Of a stretch of DNA of 64,000 nt, positions 54,389 through 63,813 are shown piece after piece. Every line of letters begins with the position of its first letter. The first letter of the stretch is position 1. Position numbers and translations under genes: made by a program. Below the pieces are notes generated by a model, which was not told the DNA's origin, made no database searches, and saw only the letters and a program-made list of their open reading frames with translations. Location of the stretch: contig NZ_PJIZ01000011.1 of assembly GCF_021596505.1 (NCBI RefSeq), positions 29,210-93,209 of the forward strand. Reading direction: 5' to 3'. Origin of the DNA: Nostoc sp. CMAA1605. Its GTDB lineage: Bacteria; Cyanobacteriota; Cyanobacteriia; Cyanobacteriales; Nostocaceae.

Positions 54389-54589
54389 TAATCAGGAAGC
54401 TATGAAACAAGAAATCGCTCAACATACAGCACTTTTGAAGTAATTGAGGTACACCAATTATAGAAGGTAGTTTTAAAACTTGACGTTCCATCGGTTGCTG
54501 TACCTCATAAACATCGAATCTGCTGTAAAACAGAATGCCAAGCCTGGGAAACAAATTGGAAATGTTTATTGTGATTGCAACAGATAGTC
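54389..54589. other. Intergenic region after the MITE
   Basis: Reads on from the MITE to the restriction gene with no ORF of note on the plus strand except a short frame ending at 54442, which may be part of the old tail of the interrupted gene. A minus-strand ORF (54285-54554) spanning MITE and flank is not credible. Confidence 0.4.
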
Positions 54590-55501
54590 TTAAAAATGCC
54601 CCTGCTCTAAAACATTTTCTATTGATGGACTTGTATCATCAATTAGAGCCTGTATCTTATCAATCATCCTTTGAAATACATCGGGGTAGTATTTAGAAAT
54701 ATCCAGAAAATCTACATATTCCTGTCTATGAAGTTGTCTCTCCCTTGGTGTTCGATACTCTTGTCGAATATTAGAAGACATCCGCTTAGTTTTTCGTACG
54801 ATTAACACATCATCAATTTGAGTTGAAATGATAGAAATTGGTGCCATATCAAGAAATTCACAAATGAGAAAATATAAAGAACCAGGAACAGCTATCTTCA
54901 AATCTCTACTTGTTGCTACTGCTTCTTGAAACATAGTCTTATCTAAATTTGTCTTGCATTCCGCACACACATATCCTAGATGTGACTCAATCAACTTATA
55001 TTTCTGAAACCCAGGATCAAAGGATGACTTTAAATATAATCTTTTCCCAAGTATGAAATCCTGGTCTTTCGTCCTAATACTTGGTTCACCGCCTTGACCA
55101 AGATTTCCCAGAGATGATAGAAAAGAAAGACCTGAGAATGTACTTCTTGGACCTAACTCAAAAGAATCATCTATTCCTCGCAAACTACGAAAAACAACTT
55201 GCGGTAGAAATTCCTCTAAAATAGTATTATCTAGTTTTAGCTGACCCTTCTGCCTATATAAAAAGTTCTCTGAACTGTCGAATATTAGATCAAGCTCAAT
55301 AAAACGTTTGTATCGATTAGTCGCTTCTACTAACTTTTCTACTGTATCTAGTTGACCGCACTCAATTGCCTCTAAATCAGCAATCCACTGGTGATACTTT
55401 CTCACAGCCTCTTCTAGCCTTTCTTTATCAGATCCCGGTAGCCGACGGTTATTGAGACAAGCAGTTAGTTTAGTGTAATGAGGACGAGAAAGTTCAGACA
55501 T
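54590..55501 (-). CDS. Bpu10I-like type II restriction endonuclease
   Basis: 303 aa. The candidate nuclease centre is the block LIESHLGYVCAECKTNLDKT with E-x-K, followed by MFQEAVATSRDLK, matching the Bpu10I-type family. An upstream acidic residue (KDQDFILGKRLYLKSSFDPG region) could complete the PD-(D/E)xK site. Bpu10I-type enzymes recognise CCTNAGC, but the specificity of this one is not readable. It follows its methyltransferase by 53 bp on the same strand. Confidence 0.72.
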   Translation of the reverse strand: MSELSRPHYTKLTACLNNRRLPGSDKERLEEAVRKYHQWIADLEAIECGQLDTVEKLVEATNRYKRFIELDLIFDSSENFLYRQKGQLKLDNTILEEFLPQVVFRSLRGIDDSFELGPRSTFSGLSFLSSLGNLGQGGEPSIRTKDQDFILGKRLYLKSSFDPGFQKYKLIESHLGYVCAECKTNLDKTMFQEAVATSRDLKIAVPGSLYFLICEFLDMAPISIISTQIDDVLIVRKTKRMSSNIRQEYRTPRERQLHRQEYVDFLDISKYYPDVFQRMIDKIQALIDDTSPSIENVLEQGHF

Positions 55502-55554
55502 ATATTGATTTTTCTGATAATTTTTATCTTTCCTAATAAAACAGACTAATATTA

Positions 55555-56736
55555 TTAGTGTATATGGGAATTTTTGTCTAGAATCGGTGTTCCTTGAATA
55601 TTGGGAATTTTGGAAATTGCACTTTCTAGAAACTCAATATTTTTTGGTGGGACTAAGACAAGACTATTTTTGAGTACATCAAATGCCACTTCTCTAGCAA
55701 TTTGCTCAACTGTTTCTTGCTCACGCTGATTTTTCAAATTAACAAAGTTAATTAAATCCTCTCTAATAATTTTGCCAAACTTATTCTTAAATTCTCTTTT
55801 TTGTCTCAAAACTTTATGAAACAGATTTGTTCTAATTCCAATTTTTTCAATAATGTCAGCATTGTAAAAAGGTGATCCCATGACATTAGATTCATGTCCC
55901 ACAACAAACACAAGTCTAGCCTTATCTTTAGTTACTCTTGAGAGTTCCCTTAGAGTATTAGCCATATCTATACAGTATTGTACTACCGTATAAAATCGGT
56001 TGCTTCTATTCGCCCTGTTAGATCCAATTTCTGACTTAGCTATCTTTAATATATCCCATCCCAATATTTCAGCAGACATCCGGTAATTTTGATGATAATT
56101 AAATACGTTTATGTAAGGTGGTGATGTGATAACAAAATCGATTTTGTCATTTTCTAAAGGAAGATAACGGGCATCATATAAAGCTACTCTAATTGTTTTT
56201 TCGGAATAATGAAGCTTGTTAATTAAGTTACCCAAATCATTAAAATTATATTGAATAAATTCATTATTAATATTATTTTTGCCAACATCAAGGAGTATAA
56301 TTAAAGCATCAAACAATTTTCTTTCTTCTTCACCTAAATTGTTTCTGATTTCTCTTAATCTTACTGCTAAATCCGATAAATGGTTACTATTAGCAAAAAT
56401 TTCACATATAAATTCTCTATCTATTAAGTTATTAATAACTTTTATGACCTGTTTTCTTTGAGAATTATTTATGAATTCATATATTTTACTAAGAATTAAG
56501 GCAGCTGGGTTGATTTCAAAACCATAGGACTTTAATCCGAGAGTGCCAGCCTCTAGCAAAACAGTTCCACTACCAACAAAAGGGTCAAGAATAACTGAGT
56601 TGGGCAGACAATATGAGTCTAATATAACTTCAATAAGTTGAGGTGAAAACTGACCACGCCAAGCAAATAAGTTAGTTCGGGTCTTCTCAACAATGTCAAG
56701 GCTTTCTTGTGGAATGGGTTTGTCAAACTCCTTCAA
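55555..56736 (-). CDS. DNA methyltransferase of the R-M pair
   Basis: 393 aa. The catalytic motif TSPPYINVFNYHQNYRMSAE (S/TPPY) and the AdoMet site ILDPFVGSGTVLLEAGTLGL place it among amino-group DNA methyltransferases (N4-cytosine or N6-adenine). It protects sites of the downstream Bpu10I-like nuclease. The start is a TTG at 56736 with GAAGGAG-like bases around it; the first residues MKEFDKPIPQESLDIVEKTR read naturally. Motif order (IV then DPF) is circularly permuted in appearance, with DPFVGSGT early and TSPPY after it. Confidence 0.85.
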   Translation of the reverse strand: MKEFDKPIPQESLDIVEKTRTNLFAWRGQFSPQLIEVILDSYCLPNSVILDPFVGSGTVLLEAGTLGLKSYGFEINPAALILSKIYEFINNSQRKQVIKVINNLIDREFICEIFANSNHLSDLAVRLREIRNNLGEEERKLFDALIILLDVGKNNINNEFIQYNFNDLGNLINKLHYSEKTIRVALYDARYLPLENDKIDFVITSPPYINVFNYHQNYRMSAEILGWDILKIAKSEIGSNRANRSNRFYTVVQYCIDMANTLRELSRVTKDKARLVFVVGHESNVMGSPFYNADIIEKIGIRTNLFHKVLRQKREFKNKFGKIIREDLINFVNLKNQREQETVEQIAREVAFDVLKNSLVLVPPKNIEFLESAISKIPNIQGTPILDKNSHIH

Positions 56737-56868
56737 CTGCTAACCGTCCTTATGTCTCAACCTATTCTTGTAAAACTCAATTTAGTTTAACATTCAGCGT
56801 TGCTAATTCATGGGAACTTAGGTAAAAGCTGGTGCATCGGGTGAGTAAGTCAAGATAAATCAAAAACA

Positions 56869-56892
56869 AAAAGCCCGCAAGTGCAGGCTTTT
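56869..56892 (-). terminator. Hairpin terminator, minus strand
   Basis: AAAAGCCCGC and GCAGGCTTTT around AAGT with one mismatch, T-rich on the minus strand. It overlaps the end of the HEPN/LOTUS-like gene. Confidence 0.85.
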
Positions 56893-57838
56893 ATTCTGTT
56901 GGCTGTTCATTAGTGTTAGCTTGCTGACGCTGGGCAATCTGAATTAGTAATCTTAATGCGTTATTCACCGCTTCATCGTTAGGAAAAGCTTCAGCAACAT
57001 CAGGATCTAAACGCACTATATTTGTTTTTGTACGATATCGCTCAACATATTTACCTCTAACCCCTCCTTCCATTTGAGCAAAATCATACTCAGGACGTAA
57101 TTCATCTTCCATTTCGTTTTCAACTTCCTTGTTTATTGTTTTACTTTTATATAAAATGCTACTCTGTTGACTATCTTGTATTTCGCTTATTTCAAATAGA
57201 CCACATATCTTTAAAATTTTTTTTAGACTTCTAACGCCATATTTTTTTGGTGTATACTCTGGATATATTTTTTTTATAAATTCACCAGCTTTTGCTAACG
57301 AAGTCATATCATCGATTTTTTCTGTGTTTATTTCAGCTAGTTGTAGTAGTTTCACGATTCTTGTACTTGACCATGCTGTATCTGAAGGGTCTAAGAGATT
57401 TATATACTCAACTCCGTCAGATATAATAGACTGTTTTAAAGAGTTATATAAGGTTACTAATTGTGGATGAGATTTGCCATAGCCTTCTTTCATTAAAAGA
57501 AGCACAGGAGATATATAAGATTTTATTTCTTTATAAAAGAAAGTTATTTCTTGATGTTGCGCCTTTAACTGAGTTAATAAATTTTTACGCCCTTCTTCGG
57601 TATTTAATATAGTCAATCCTTGCTCATTACCAAAATTATGGACAAGTTTGTTTCTTTGATTAACAATTTCTCTCAAAATCTCCGCATATTTATTATCATT
57701 ATCATTAACAGATGTAAGAAAAGTATTTACTAAGTAGCCTAGAGTTTGTGCCTTCACAGATTCTCTTTGTTTTCTTATATCATCAATATTCTTTGTACTG
57801 CCATTTGGATCAGATATAAATGGAATAATAAACTTCAA
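56891..57838 (-). CDS. HEPN-like and OST-HTH/LOTUS-like protein with antitoxin-type tail
   Basis: 315 aa from a TTG at 57838. Three parts: a helical region with IVNQRNKLVHNFGNEQGL, which has the R-N-x3-H pattern of HEPN domains; a middle YTPKKYGVRSLKKILKICGL with FEIS, which is the OST-HTH/LOTUS signature; and a C-terminal tail DELRPEYDFAQ with VRGKYVERYRTKTNIVRLDP and FPNDEAVNNALRLLI, common in cyanobacterial antitoxin-like proteins. HEPN domains are often ribonucleases and LOTUS domains bind RNA, so an RNA-targeting role is inferred. A different frame just upstream (57836-57949) looks like its missing N-terminus. Confidence 0.65.
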   Translation of the reverse strand: MKFIIPFISDPNGSTKNIDDIRKQRESVKAQTLGYLVNTFLTSVNDNDNKYAEILREIVNQRNKLVHNFGNEQGLTILNTEEGRKNLLTQLKAQHQEITFFYKEIKSYISPVLLLMKEGYGKSHPQLVTLYNSLKQSIISDGVEYINLLDPSDTAWSSTRIVKLLQLAEINTEKIDDMTSLAKAGEFIKKIYPEYTPKKYGVRSLKKILKICGLFEISEIQDSQQSSILYKSKTINKEVENEMEDELRPEYDFAQMEGGVRGKYVERYRTKTNIVRLDPDVAEAFPNDEAVNNALRLLIQIAQRQQANTNEQPTE

Positions 57839-57949
57839 ACCTTTTCTTTTTCTATGTGCTGTAATAGTATTACGTTTATTCCTACTTGTTTGAAAATCTG
57901 CTCTAATAAATCACTATGTTCGCTCTGTATAATTTCACATTCCTGTCAT
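57836..57949 (-). pseudogene. N-terminal part of the HEPN/LOTUS protein in another frame
   Basis: Reads EIIQSEHSDLLEQIFKQVGI then NVILLQHIEKE before a TGA at 57835-57837, and the TTG start of the next frame overlaps that stop. Joined through the A run (GAAAAAGAAAAGG) it continues smoothly into KFIIPFISDPNG. No start codon is seen in this frame. Either a real frameshift or a leader peptide. Confidence 0.5.
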
Positions 57950-58043
57950 AAGTTAAACTGTTATTTAATTGATTCATCATAATGCGAACACCAATATTTC
58001 TTATATGTAATATCCCTGAGAAAATAATTTAATTAACAAATAA

Positions 58044-58067
58044 AAAAGCCCGCAGATGCGGGCTTTT
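58044..58067 (-). terminator. Rho-independent terminator of typA
   Basis: AAAAGCCCGC-AGAT-GCGGGCTTTT, perfect stem of 10 bp, T-rich on the minus strand, 23 bp after the typA stop. Confidence 0.92.
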
Positions 58068-58089
58068 GGTAATTAAGTAATGACTTTAC

Positions 58090-59880
58090 TTACCGTTTCG
58101 CCAACTTCTTCGCCATCTTACGTAGACGAATAGATTGGGGTGTAACTTCCACCAACTCATCGGGGCCGATGTACTCTAACGCCCGTTCGAGACTCATTTC
58201 TACTGGTGCTTGCAACTGTACCAACTCATCGCCACCGGCGGCGCGGTGGTTGGTTAATTGCTTGGTTTTGCAGACATTCAGTTCTAAGTCTTGAGGACGG
58301 TTGTGTTCACCGACAATCATGCCCTTGTACACTTTAGTACCAGGAACAATGAAGAATAAACCTCTATCTTCAGCGTTCTTCATGGCGTAGAATGTGGAAA
58401 CACCTTCTTCAAAGGCAATCAATACACCTTTGTTACGGGCTTCAATTTCGCCACACAGAGGACGATAATCTAAGAAACTGTGGTTCATGATCCCTTCACC
58501 ACGGGTCATCCGCATGAATTCACCACGGAACCCAATCAAACCACGGGCGGGAATGACGAATTCTAGCTGGGTACGGTTGCTAACTCCAGGCTGCATATCT
58601 TGCATTTCGCCTTTGCGTTGTCCGAGGCGTTCGATACAGCTACCAACTGCATCCGAGGGAACGTCTAACACTAACAATTCATAAGGTTCGCAAGGCTGAC
58701 CGTTAACTTCACGGTAAATTACCTGTGGCTGGGAAACCTGAAACTCATAACCTTCGCGGCGCATGGTTTCGATTAAGATACCCAAGTGTAATTCACCACG
58801 ACCGGAAACTAGGAATTTGTCGGGGGAGTCGGTTTCTTCGACGCGTAAAGCCACGTTGGTTTCTAATTCACGGAACAGGCGATCGCGTACTTGTCTCGAC
58901 GTAACTAGTTTACCTTCTTGACCCGCAAAAGGTGAATCATTCACCCAGAAGGTCATTTGTAAGGTAGGTTCATCTACTTTAATTAGTGGTAAAGCTTGGG
59001 GTTCGTTGGGGTCTGTGATGGTTTCCCCGATGTTCGCATCAGCAAAACCAGCCACCGCCACGATGTGACCGGCGGAAGCTTCTTCTAATTCCACCCGCTT
59101 CAAACCTTCAAAACCGAGCAATTTGCTAATTTTAGCCTTGACAATCGCGCCTGTTTCTGTTACCAAAGCTGCTTGCTGTCCACCGCGAATTGTGCCGTTG
59201 TGGATTCTACCAATGACGATGCGTCCTAGATATTCAGAATAATCTAGGGTTGTAACTTGCAATTGCAGAGGCTTGGTAGCATCACCTACTGGGGGTGGAA
59301 CGTGGCGCAAAATGGCATCAAATAAAGGCTGCATATCCTTGGGTTCGTCTTCCAAGGTTTCTTTTGCGTAGCCAGAAAGACCAGAGGCGAACAGATAGGG
59401 GAAGTCGCACTGGTCATCATCTGCGCCTAATTCTAAGAACAGATCCAATACTTTATCTATTGCACCGTGGGGTTCGGCTTGGGGACGGTCGATTTTGTTG
59501 ACAACGACGATGGGACGTAAGCCTTTTTCCAATGCCTTTTTCAACACGAAGCGGGTTTGAGGCATGGGGCCTTCATTGGCATCAACAATCAGGATACAAC
59601 CGTCAACCATACCCAATACACGTTCTACTTCGCCACCGAAGTCAGCGTGTCCAGGGGTATCAATAATATTGATGAGGGTCTCTTTGTAGCGAACGGCGGT
59701 ATTTTTCGCCAGGATGGTGATTCCTCTTTCCCGTTCTAGGTCGTTGGAGTCCATGACGCAATCCGGAACGTCTTCACCTTCTCGGAAAATGCCGGACTGT
59801 CTCAGGAGTGCATCAACCAGGGTGGTTTTGCCGTGGTCTACGTGGGCGATAATGGCGACGTTACGAATTGGGAGCGTCAT
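58090..59880 (-). CDS. typA: Translational GTPase TypA/BipA
   Basis: 596 aa. G1 [16 protein letters not shown]2 region [11 protein letters not shown]3 [21 protein letters not shown]4 NKIDRPQ, then the elongation-factor-like domains II, III and V and the TypA-specific C-terminal domain ([20 protein letters not shown]). Ribosome-bound GTPase, important in stress and 50S assembly. Length normal. Single gene with its own terminator. Confidence 0.97.
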   Translation of the reverse strand: MTLPIRNVAIIAHVDHGKTTLVDALLRQSGIFREGEDVPDCVMDSNDLERERGITILAKNTAVRYKETLINIIDTPGHADFGGEVERVLGMVDGCILIVDANEGPMPQTRFVLKKALEKGLRPIVVVNKIDRPQAEPHGAIDKVLDLFLELGADDDQCDFPYLFASGLSGYAKETLEDEPKDMQPLFDAILRHVPPPVGDATKPLQLQVTTLDYSEYLGRIVIGRIHNGTIRGGQQAALVTETGAIVKAKISKLLGFEGLKRVELEEASAGHIVAVAGFADANIGETITDPNEPQALPLIKVDEPTLQMTFWVNDSPFAGQEGKLVTSRQVRDRLFRELETNVALRVEETDSPDKFLVSGRGELHLGILIETMRREGYEFQVSQPQVIYREVNGQPCEPYELLVLDVPSDAVGSCIERLGQRKGEMQDMQPGVSNRTQLEFVIPARGLIGFRGEFMRMTRGEGIMNHSFLDYRPLCGEIEARNKGVLIAFEEGVSTFYAMKNAEDRGLFFIVPGTKVYKGMIVGEHNRPQDLELNVCKTKQLTNHRAAGGDELVQLQAPVEMSLERALEYIGPDELVEVTPQSIRLRKMAKKLAKR

Positions 59881-60099
59881 AGAAACTTAGTGGTGAACTC
59901 TAGAAGGGTTATTGTAGATTTACATTACAGTGCTAGGCTGTTTTAACAGAATTGGGGATGATCAGCAAATTCTGTAAAGAAGCTTTAATAATTCTAGCTT
60001 AATTGTCACAATTCTAGGGAGAATTCTAAATGCTGCTAGAGTAGAAATTCGGTAGTTTAAGAGCAACAGCACTAAGTTTACAGTCTTTCTACGTAAGTT

Positions 60100-60594
60100 T
60101 TACAGCCATTGCTGATAGTCAAAACTAGTAGCCAGTAGTTTTTCATAGTCTTGCTCAATCACTGACCAATCTCCATAACCTTGCTCTACATAGTCCAAAT
60201 CTATATCAATCTGGTAAATGGCTGTTCTGATTTCGTCGGCAATGCTATCAGCATCAAAAATTAAGTGATACAGCGATCGCAAAAATTGACTATGTACAGG
60301 TTTGGCAAAGTGATGATTTTCAGGTGACGGTAAGGGGTAAATTCTACCCAACTTAGCAATTATCAATCTCAATGAGATTTCTAAATTTTGTTCGCCCGGA
60401 ATAGAATCTAGTAGATGCACAACATCTAATGGGTGTTTATATGCACTCGTAGATAGTTCAATCATCCAATCTTCAGGATGGTCAATTTCTGCAATTAGTT
60501 TATCTACCCAGTTGATGATTTCACTATAGGCACAAATGTTTAAGTAAATCCCTATCGAAAAGTAATCAGCATAGTGTTTCAAACTGGGTTGCAT
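60100..60594 (-). CDS. Conserved hypothetical protein (cyanobacterial)
   Basis: 164 aa, not recognised. All-alpha, acidic, no signal: HYADYFSIGIYLNICAYSEI, INWVDKLIAEIDHPEDWMIE, then LRSLYHLIFDADSIADEIRT and LDYVEQGYGDWSVIEQDYEK. Composition and length resemble immunity-type small proteins, but no toxin gene adjoins it. ATG at 60594. Confidence 0.6.
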   Translation of the reverse strand: MQPSLKHYADYFSIGIYLNICAYSEIINWVDKLIAEIDHPEDWMIELSTSAYKHPLDVVHLLDSIPGEQNLEISLRLIIAKLGRIYPLPSPENHHFAKPVHSQFLRSLYHLIFDADSIADEIRTAIYQIDIDLDYVEQGYGDWSVIEQDYEKLLATSFDYQQWL

Positions 60595-60690
60595 AAAATA
60601 GCAATATACTGCAAGATATGGTTTTTATATCTGTAAACTGAAAACAATGCCCTGTTGGTATTAATTATAGAAGCAAAACACCGAGAAAGG

Positions 60691-62835
60691 CTAAGGATTT
60701 AAAAAGTCTAAATGTTCTCCCGTTAGATTTTGCAGTTCCTCTGGAGAACCTTGTATTTTGAGATTTCCTTTATCCAAAAGCATAATAAAATCTGCCCGTA
60801 AAATTACCCTGGGACGATGACTAATAATAATTGTCGTTTTACCTTGACGATAATGTAGTAGTTTATCTAATACTTGTGCTTCTAAGATGGGATCTAAGGC
60901 ACTTGTAGATTCATCTAAAATTAAAATTGGTGGTTCTGTGACAATGGCTCTAGCTAAAGCTAATCTTTGTTTTTGTCCTCCTGATATGTTCGCACCAAAT
61001 TCCCCTAAGACAGTTTGATAATTATCTGGTAACTCTTGAATAAATTCATCAGCACTAGCCATTTTACAAGCCTGTACGATTTCTTCAAATGTCGCTTGGG
61101 GATAACAAAAGCGGAAATTATCTAAAATTGACCGACTCCAAAAATGTGCTTCTTGAGGTACTAAAATTATCTGCCGTCGTTGACATTCTAAAGATAAATC
61201 ATTTTGGTTATATATCCCAAATCTAATATTGCCTGATTGGAGAGGATATAAACCAGCAATCAGTTTCACTAAGGTACTCTTACCACAACCAGATTTACCA
61301 ATCAAAGCCGTAACTTTACCGCCAGGAATGACTAAAGAGAAATCTTTTAATAAATCTGACCTACCTGAATGATGAAAGTTAATATTAGTACAAACAATAT
61401 CAGTATTGCCGGGAATTACAGCCCAAGGTTTATGATTTTCATTGGGGTCTTCTGGTGTTGTATCAATAATTTCTGTAATGCGTTGTGTCGCAGTTTGAAC
61501 TCTAGCAAATTCATCCACAAAGGCAATCAAACTCGCAAAGAAACCATTAAAACTGGCATTCATAGCATTAAATGCTAACAATTGTCCAATGCTTAGTTCT
61601 TGACTAATCACCAAACTACTACCAAACCAGAGGATAGCTAAATTACCAAAAGCAGAAACCAAGCCAGAAAAAACATTATTAATAATTCCAATTTTTACAG
61701 TTGTTAAACTTAAGTTAGCAAGATTACCAAAGCGGATTTGAATCTCCTCCCAAGCCTGGGGAGCAGTATTATTAGTTTTTAAAGTTAGTATGCCTTTAAA
61801 TGTTTCTACTAACATTCCCTGATTATCAGCCTGACCAACTAAAATATCCCGAATTTTTCTTTGGAGGGTAGGTAGAAAAATAATTGTTGAAGTAGACATA
61901 ATTATAGCTATCAATACTGCCAAAAGAAGCAGTTTAAAGCTATATATTCCCATGAAAATAATCGAAATTACAGCAATAAATATTTGACTGGGCAGACTAA
62001 TGACAATTTGGGAAACTAATTGATTAATTTCTTCAATATCTCGTAACCTGCTGACAATCTCACCACTCCGATGGGTTTCATAATAAGTTAAAGGCAGACG
62101 CAAAATCTGTCTACCAAATTCCAGGGTTAGACCTAATTCTAGGCGTTGAGCGAAATGGGCAATTAAATTAGATTGCACCAGTTTTAAGGTACTACTAAAT
62201 ATGTTCATCGCCATTACACCAATCACCACTGTAGTTAACAGTTGGGTATCTCTTCTCACTAATACGTCATCAGTTAAAATTTGAATGAGAAAAGGTGTGG
62301 TTAAGGATAAAATCCCCATTGCGAGGTTAATCAGAAATGCTTCAGTTAAAATCTGGCGATGGGGTAATACACGCGCCACAAATCGACTAAAACCATTGAA
62401 TGTTTCTGATGGTTGCTGATAAAAACGCACCTCATCGGGTGCTAATAACAGCATGACGCAATTTAGCCAATCTCTAGCTAATTCTTCTCGGCTAATGTAA
62501 CGAACTCCCACACCAGGATCAGCGATTACGTATTTTTTACCTTTTTGTCCGTATAAAACTACCCAATGGTAGCCTTTCCAATGAATAATTGCTGGTAGGG
62601 GTGCTTCGTGGAGTTTCTCAATTAACTGTGGGGTGGCTCTGACTTGGCGCGCGTGAAATCCCAAAGTTTCCGCACCGCGTCTTAAACCTACGAGAGTTGT
62701 ACCTTGCACTCCTGTACCAACGGCTTCTCTGACACGGTTGAGAGCAAAATTACGTCCGTAATGTTTAGCAATAGTTGCAATGCAAGCCGCACCGCAATCT
62801 TCCTCGCTGCGTTGCAAGACAATTTTATATTTCAT
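60691..62835 (-). CDS. Peptidase-containing ABC transporter (C39, graspetide export)
   Basis: 714 aa. N-terminal C39 peptidase (about 1-125) with the catalytic Cys in EEDCGAACIATIAKHYGR and His/Asp in HWVVLYGQKG and VIADPGVGVR. Then a six-helix membrane domain (about 160-430) and an ATP-binding domain: Walker A ALIGKSGCGKSTLVKLIAG, signature ISGGQKQRLALARAIV, Walker B ILILDESTSALD. Such transporters cut leaders after Gly-Gly and export the core. It is divergent from the three-core precursor, 428 bp away, and that precursor has a Gly-Gly just before its first core. Confidence 0.93.
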   Translation of the reverse strand: MKYKIVLQRSEEDCGAACIATIAKHYGRNFALNRVREAVGTGVQGTTLVGLRRGAETLGFHARQVRATPQLIEKLHEAPLPAIIHWKGYHWVVLYGQKGKKYVIADPGVGVRYISREELARDWLNCVMLLLAPDEVRFYQQPSETFNGFSRFVARVLPHRQILTEAFLINLAMGILSLTTPFLIQILTDDVLVRRDTQLLTTVVIGVMAMNIFSSTLKLVQSNLIAHFAQRLELGLTLEFGRQILRLPLTYYETHRSGEIVSRLRDIEEINQLVSQIVISLPSQIFIAVISIIFMGIYSFKLLLLAVLIAIIMSTSTIIFLPTLQRKIRDILVGQADNQGMLVETFKGILTLKTNNTAPQAWEEIQIRFGNLANLSLTTVKIGIINNVFSGLVSAFGNLAILWFGSSLVISQELSIGQLLAFNAMNASFNGFFASLIAFVDEFARVQTATQRITEIIDTTPEDPNENHKPWAVIPGNTDIVCTNINFHHSGRSDLLKDFSLVIPGGKVTALIGKSGCGKSTLVKLIAGLYPLQSGNIRFGIYNQNDLSLECQRRQIILVPQEAHFWSRSILDNFRFCYPQATFEEIVQACKMASADEFIQELPDNYQTVLGEFGANISGGQKQRLALARAIVTEPPILILDESTSALDPILEAQVLDKLLHYRQGKTTIIISHRPRVILRADFIMLLDKGNLKIQGSPEELQNLTGEHLDFLNP

Positions 62836-63263
62836 TGGTAATCAATGAGAGAATTCGGCAATGATGGTGTTTTTAACTATATAACGTTTTTTTATCTACA
62901 TAATGGTTAGGCATGACTCAGGAAAATATTGTCCTATTTCATGAAATAAAGTTATAGGTTTTTAATTTTATAGTCATTTTAGATAAATTATTTTTATTGT
63001 TGGATTTGCATAAATCTTGATATTGGCTCTGATAGTACCATTAATGACACTACTTGAGTGTCTATAAAAATATCAGAGATTAATTTTATTTGACTATTGA
63101 TAGTTAATGGTCGAAAAATTTGTGCATAATAAAATTATTTATCTGATGAGAAGCTATCTAAAGTTAACTAATGGTTAAGGTTGAAAAGATTGCTTTTTTA
63201 AGAAAAAATGTAATACTAAAAAAACGGATGTATGTTTTTATCCGCAACAATATCGGAGGTTTT
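62836..63263. promoter_or_regulatory. Divergent regulatory region of the graspetide cluster
   Basis: AT-rich, no real ORF. It has a palindrome GACACT-ACTTG-AGTGTC (63046-63062) directly before TATAAAAATAT (63063-63073), which could be an operator beside a -10 region. A Shine-Dalgarno GGAGG (63255-63259) fixes the start of the precursor. Confidence 0.5.
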
Positions 63264-63521
63264 ATGTCTGAAAATAAACCAGAGAATTTAAATTCTGAAA
63301 CAGTACCATTTTTTGCTCGATTTTTAGAAGGGCAAAATGTTGAGGAAATTTCTGATGAAGAATCCGAAGCATTTAACGGCGGTTTTCAATGCGCGACTAA
63401 AAAATATCCTTCTGATAAAGAAGATATAGCAGTCACTCTTAAATTCCCTTCTGATGGGGAAGATGCAGTAACTCAAAAATATCCTTCTGATGGTGATGAC
63501 AGTATTGCTGTCATCAAATAA
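63264..63521 (+). CDS. mdnA: Microviridin-type graspetide precursor with three cores
   Basis: 85 aa from the ATG at 63264; a longer open frame from 63171 is not used because GGAGG lies 4 bp before this ATG. Leader: PFFARFLEGQ (residues 15-24), the docking motif for microviridin ATP-grasp ligases. A Gly-Gly at 39-40 is followed by three cores: TKKYPSDKED (45-54), TLKFPSDGED (58-67) and TQKYPSDGDD (70-79). Each has the Thr, Ser, Lys and acidic residues used for two ester bonds and one amide bond. Products would be protease inhibitors; the residue at the Tyr/Phe site sets target taste. Most known precursors have a single core. Confidence 0.93.
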   Translation: MSENKPENLNSETVPFFARFLEGQNVEEISDEESEAFNGGFQCATKKYPSDKEDIAVTLKFPSDGEDAVTQKYPSDGDDSIAVIK

Positions 63522-63587
63522 TTTGATGAGGAATTCAGTAAGTTATTGGATGTAAAGTTTAAACATTCCTAAATGGATATTTGCATC

Positions 63588-63610
63588 ACCAACCTTATAT
63601 CAAGGTTGGT
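63588..63610 (+). terminator. Hairpin between precursor and ligase genes
   Basis: ACCAACCTT (63588-63596) pairs with AAGGTTGGT (63602-63610), followed by TTATTC. A partial terminator could raise precursor mRNA over that of the downstream ligase. Confidence 0.65.
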
Positions 63611-63813
63611 TTATTCATTAAAGTTAGTTACATGGGAGTTAAAAAATTTAAACTACTTAACAGCATATTTTTTGAGATGAGCTTAAATATGTTGCTGAAT
63701 ATAACAATATTTAGTGTTAGATGCTGAGTGTTTTCAAAACTACTGATATACTGCAAAGGGTTTGTTTTTCGTAGAGATTATATAATTTTTATTGGCATTA
63801 ACATATATATTTT

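Noticed and set aside
54285..54554. Minus-strand ORF over MITE copy C and flank
   Set aside because: Half of it is MITE sequence; the same peptide (SLSGRAIAR) appears antisense in copies A and B.
63171..63263. Upstream in-frame extension of the graspetide precursor
   Set aside because: A strong GGAGG lies just before the ATG at 63264 and the leader motif is at the usual distance from that start.
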